A stretch of 15,863 nt of DNA from Campylobacteraceae bacterium (GTDB lineage: Bacteria > Campylobacterota > Campylobacteria > Campylobacterales > Sulfurospirillaceae). Below are positions 14,038 to 15,863 of this stretch, piece by piece (within the stretch, counting starts at the first letter, position 1; each line of letters opens with the position of its first letter). The DNA is taken from NCBI GenBank assembly GCA_027055635.1, contig JALUMZ010000032.1, positions 1 through 15,863 of the forward strand, read 5' to 3'. Below the pieces are notes generated by a model. That model saw only the letters and a program-made list of their open reading frames with translations, was not told the origin of the DNA and made no database searches. The translations under genes and the position numbers were made by a program.

Positions 14038-14046
14038 TGATAAAAT
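14038..14046 (+). promoter_or_regulatory. Extended -10 element for pdxJ-pdxA
   Basis: TGATAAAAT has the TGn extension followed by TAAAAT (14041-14046), 33 bases before ATG 14080. The predicted start near 14053 gives a leader of about 27 bases that ends in the AGGAGG site at 14066-14071. No -35 hexamer is visible. Confidence 0.4.
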
Positions 14047-14079
14047 ATGTAACCAAAAATTAAGCAGGAGGTTAGAGAT

Positions 14080-14859
14080 ATGTTTTTAGGTGTAAACATC
14101 GACCATATTGCAGTCCTACGGGAAGCTAGAAAGATAAATGATCCTGATCCGCTTGATGCTGTTTCCATAGTTAAGAGAGCAGGAGCAGATCAAATCACCA
14201 TACACTTAAGGGAAGACAGAAGACACATAGATGATAATGATGCAAAAAGAATCATAGAAAATTCACAACTTCCAGTCAATCTCGAATGTGCTATAGATAA
14301 AGAAGTTATCAAAAAGGTGATAGAACTCCAGCCATACCGCGCTACAATAGTGCCCGAAAAAAGAGAAGAAGTAACAACAGAGGGTGGGCTTGATGTTGCC
14401 AAAAATTTTCAGAACCTCAAAGAGGTGACAGAAGAACTACATGCAAATGGCATAGAAGTCTCTCTCTTTATAGACCCTGATCCGAAAATAACTAAACTTT
14501 CTAGTGAAATTGGTGCCGACTGGATAGAGCTACATACAGGATTGTACTCAAATATCCATGCTATGCTCTTCTCCAATCTCGGATATACAAAACACAGTAT
14601 CAATGAACTCGAACTAAGCAGGGCAGAACTAAAAGAGTTGTTAAGAAAATCGACAAAAGAGTTAGAGGATATCACAGCATATGCCAACTCCTTAAATCTC
14701 AAAGTAGCTGCCGGACATGGACTCAACTACCATAATGTAAAAGAGATTTGTAAGATAGATGGAATTATTGAACTAAATATCGGACAGTGCATCATAGCAA
14801 GATCTGTATTTACAGGTCTGAAACAAGCCGTAGTAGATATGCTAGAGCTACTCAAATGA
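14080..14859 (+). CDS. pdxJ: Pyridoxine 5'-phosphate synthase PdxJ
   Basis: PdxJ condenses 3-amino-2-oxopropyl phosphate with deoxyxylulose 5-phosphate to give pyridoxine 5'-phosphate, the ring-closing step of de novo vitamin B6 synthesis. The 259-residue TIM barrel shows 'GVNIDHIAVLREAR', 'AGADQITIHLREDRRHI' (catalytic His about 42), 'VNLECAID' (Glu about 69), 'ATIVPEKREEVTTEGGLDV', 'SLFIDPDP' and 'AGHGLNYHNV' (His about 213). It is about 15 residues longer than the E. coli enzyme, the extra length lying in the region around 'LSRAELKELLRKSTKELED'. ATG 14080 has AGGAGG 8 bases upstream. The stop overlaps pdxA in an ATGA arrangement. Confidence 0.97.
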   Translation: MFLGVNIDHIAVLREARKINDPDPLDAVSIVKRAGADQITIHLREDRRHIDDNDAKRIIENSQLPVNLECAIDKEVIKKVIELQPYRATIVPEKREEVTTEGGLDVAKNFQNLKEVTEELHANGIEVSLFIDPDPKITKLSSEIGADWIELHTGLYSNIHAMLFSNLGYTKHSINELELSRAELKELLRKSTKELEDITAYANSLNLKVAAGHGLNYHNVKEICKIDGIIELNIGQCIIARSVFTGLKQAVVDMLELLK

Positions 14860-15776
14860 AACCAAAAATAGCCATAAGCATAGGTGATATAAATGGAGTT
14901 GGGCTTGAGATTGCATTAAGGGCACATGAGGAGATAAGCAAATTTTGTAAACCTGTTTATTGCATCAACAAGACTATGCTAGCTTGGGGAAGTGCCATGC
15001 TCGGTATCGATATACCTAAAAAATTTAAAACCAAAGAGTGTGGTGATGTTTTTGAGATACTTCCGGGAGTAAGCACTAAGGAAGCTGGGGAATTATCTTT
15101 TGACTCTTTTATCACAGCGATTGCTCTTGCAAAAAGCAAAAAAGTTTCGGCCATAGTAACACTACCTATAAATAAATCCTCTTGGGCAAAAGCCGGCATA
15201 AAATACAAAGGTCATACAGATGCACTTAGTGATTTGCTTGAGTGTAAAACAACTATGATGCTTGGGTGCGAAAAGATGTATGTTATGCTTTTTACTCACC
15301 ACATACCGCTAAAAGATGTAAGTTCAAAAATTACTTCAAAAAAACTCTTAAAATTTCTTTTAGACATGTCCAAATATATAGATAGTGATAAAATAGCCGT
15401 CTTAGGATTAAACCCACATGCAGGAGACGGCGGGGTAATAGGAGATGAAGATATAGAGATAGAAAAAGCAATCAAAAAAGCAAATAAAATTCTAGGAAAA
15501 GAGCTATTCAAAGGACCACTTGTGCCAGATACTGCCTTCAGTGAAGAGAATAGAAAAATTTACAACTATTTTATTTGCATGTATCATGACCAAGGTTTGA
15601 TACCACTAAAAGCTCTATACTTTTATGACAGTATTAATATCACACTAAACAACAGCATAGTAAGAACCTCTGTTGACCACGGAACTGCTTTTGATATAGC
15701 CTATAAAAATAGGGATATTTCTCTACTTAGCTATATAAATGCTGTTAAAAAGTCATTAAATAGTTACAATATCTAA
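14856..15776 (+). CDS. pdxA: 4-hydroxythreonine-4-phosphate dehydrogenase PdxA
   Basis: PdxA oxidises 4-phosphohydroxy-L-threonine; the product decarboxylates to 3-amino-2-oxopropyl phosphate, the substrate of PdxJ encoded just upstream. The 306 residues start with 'KPKIAISIGDINGVGLEI' and contain 'VTLPINKSSW' and 'KGHTDAL'. The metal-ligand histidines lie in 'THHIPL' (about 149), 'NPHAGDGG' (about 188) and 'MYHDQGLIPLK' (about 244), and 'RTSVDHGTAFDIA' closes the active site. I chose ATG 14856, which overlaps the pdxJ stop (ATGA) and begins exactly at the conserved N terminus. An in-frame extension back to 14787 would add 23 unconserved residues inside pdxJ. It is shorter than E. coli PdxA (329), as in other Campylobacterota. 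Confidence 0.96.
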   Translation: MKPKIAISIGDINGVGLEIALRAHEEISKFCKPVYCINKTMLAWGSAMLGIDIPKKFKTKECGDVFEILPGVSTKEAGELSFDSFITAIALAKSKKVSAIVTLPINKSSWAKAGIKYKGHTDALSDLLECKTTMMLGCEKMYVMLFTHHIPLKDVSSKITSKKLLKFLLDMSKYIDSDKIAVLGLNPHAGDGGVIGDEDIEIEKAIKKANKILGKELFKGPLVPDTAFSEENRKIYNYFICMYHDQGLIPLKALYFYDSINITLNNSIVRTSVDHGTAFDIAYKNRDISLLSYINAVKKSLNSYNI

Positions 15777-15819
15777 TATCTAAAAAAATTTTGTAAGAAT
15801 AATGTTACCATACTTGCAT

Positions 15820-15825
15820 TACAAT
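15820..15825 (+). promoter_or_regulatory. Possible -10 element of the next gene downstream
   Basis: TACAAT lies 44 bases after the pdxA stop in an 87-base stretch (15777-15863) with no open reading frame or clear terminator. It lacks a matched -35 hexamer, and the gene it would serve is outside the window. Confidence 0.25.
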
Positions 15826-15863
15826 TGAAATGATTTAAATATCAATATTAGGCTCTTTCAGAT

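Noticed and set aside
14787..14855. N-terminal extension of pdxA into pdxJ
   Set aside because: The 23 extra residues are out-of-frame translation of the conserved end of pdxJ; ATG 14856 begins at the conserved PdxA N terminus.
1..15863. CRISPR array, insertion sequence, prophage, toxin-antitoxin or defence island
   Set aside because: No repeat-spacer pattern, transposase, integrase, inverted-repeat ends or small toxin-like gene pairs are visible; nearly all genes are core metabolism with uniform base composition.

Overview
This window looks like core chromosome of a Campylobacterota bacterium (Epsilonproteobacteria, of the Sulfurimonas/Sulfurospirillum/Arcobacter type). The evidence is the low GC content, densely overlapping genes, strong AAGGAG-type ribosome binding sites, and a gene order that, from memory, matches Campylobacter jejuni: flgA-ubiX-coaD-tmk-hisS-speA-cysE-aspB, ilvI-ilvH-lpxD, and pdxJ-pdxA. 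I cannot fix the genus from the sequence alone. I see no tRNA, rRNA, insertion sequence, CRISPR array, prophage or recognisable defence system.

Bases 1-6901 are one tightly packed plus-strand block. It starts inside flgA (flagellar P-ring chaperone). It continues with ubiX (flavin prenyltransferase), coaD (coenzyme A), tmk (dTMP kinase), hisS (histidyl-tRNA synthetase), speA (arginine decarboxylase, TTG start), cysE (serine acetyltransferase) and an aspartate-type aminotransferase. Several junctions overlap by 1-17 bases, so the block is probably co-transcribed.

Bases 6902-7102 are the most structured non-coding stretch. They hold two competing A/T-rich hairpins, a GC-rich hairpin, a good sigma-28 (FliA) flagellar promoter match and a third hairpin at the predicted 5' end of the transcript. 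These lead into a 168-residue protein of unknown function (7103-7609). The promoter suggests that this protein belongs to the late flagellar regulon, and it is the best lead for undescribed biology here.

Bases 7616-12102 are on the minus strand. In transcription order they hold ilvB-ilvN (acetolactate synthase), lpxD (lipid A synthesis) and an 80-residue unknown protein, ending at a perfect palindrome. A separately promoted AmmeMemoRadiSam-type radical SAM enzyme follows. Upstream, still on the minus strand, an EamA-family transporter overlaps a short Ppx/GppA-family phosphatase (12189-13941).

Bases 13942-14079 are a divergent promoter region with an imperfect palindrome. Beyond it pdxJ and pdxA lie on the plus strand and carry out successive steps of de novo pyridoxal phosphate synthesis. 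Two other enzymes in the window, SpeA and the aminotransferase, use that cofactor. Bases 15777-15863 are non-coding and may hold the promoter of the next gene.
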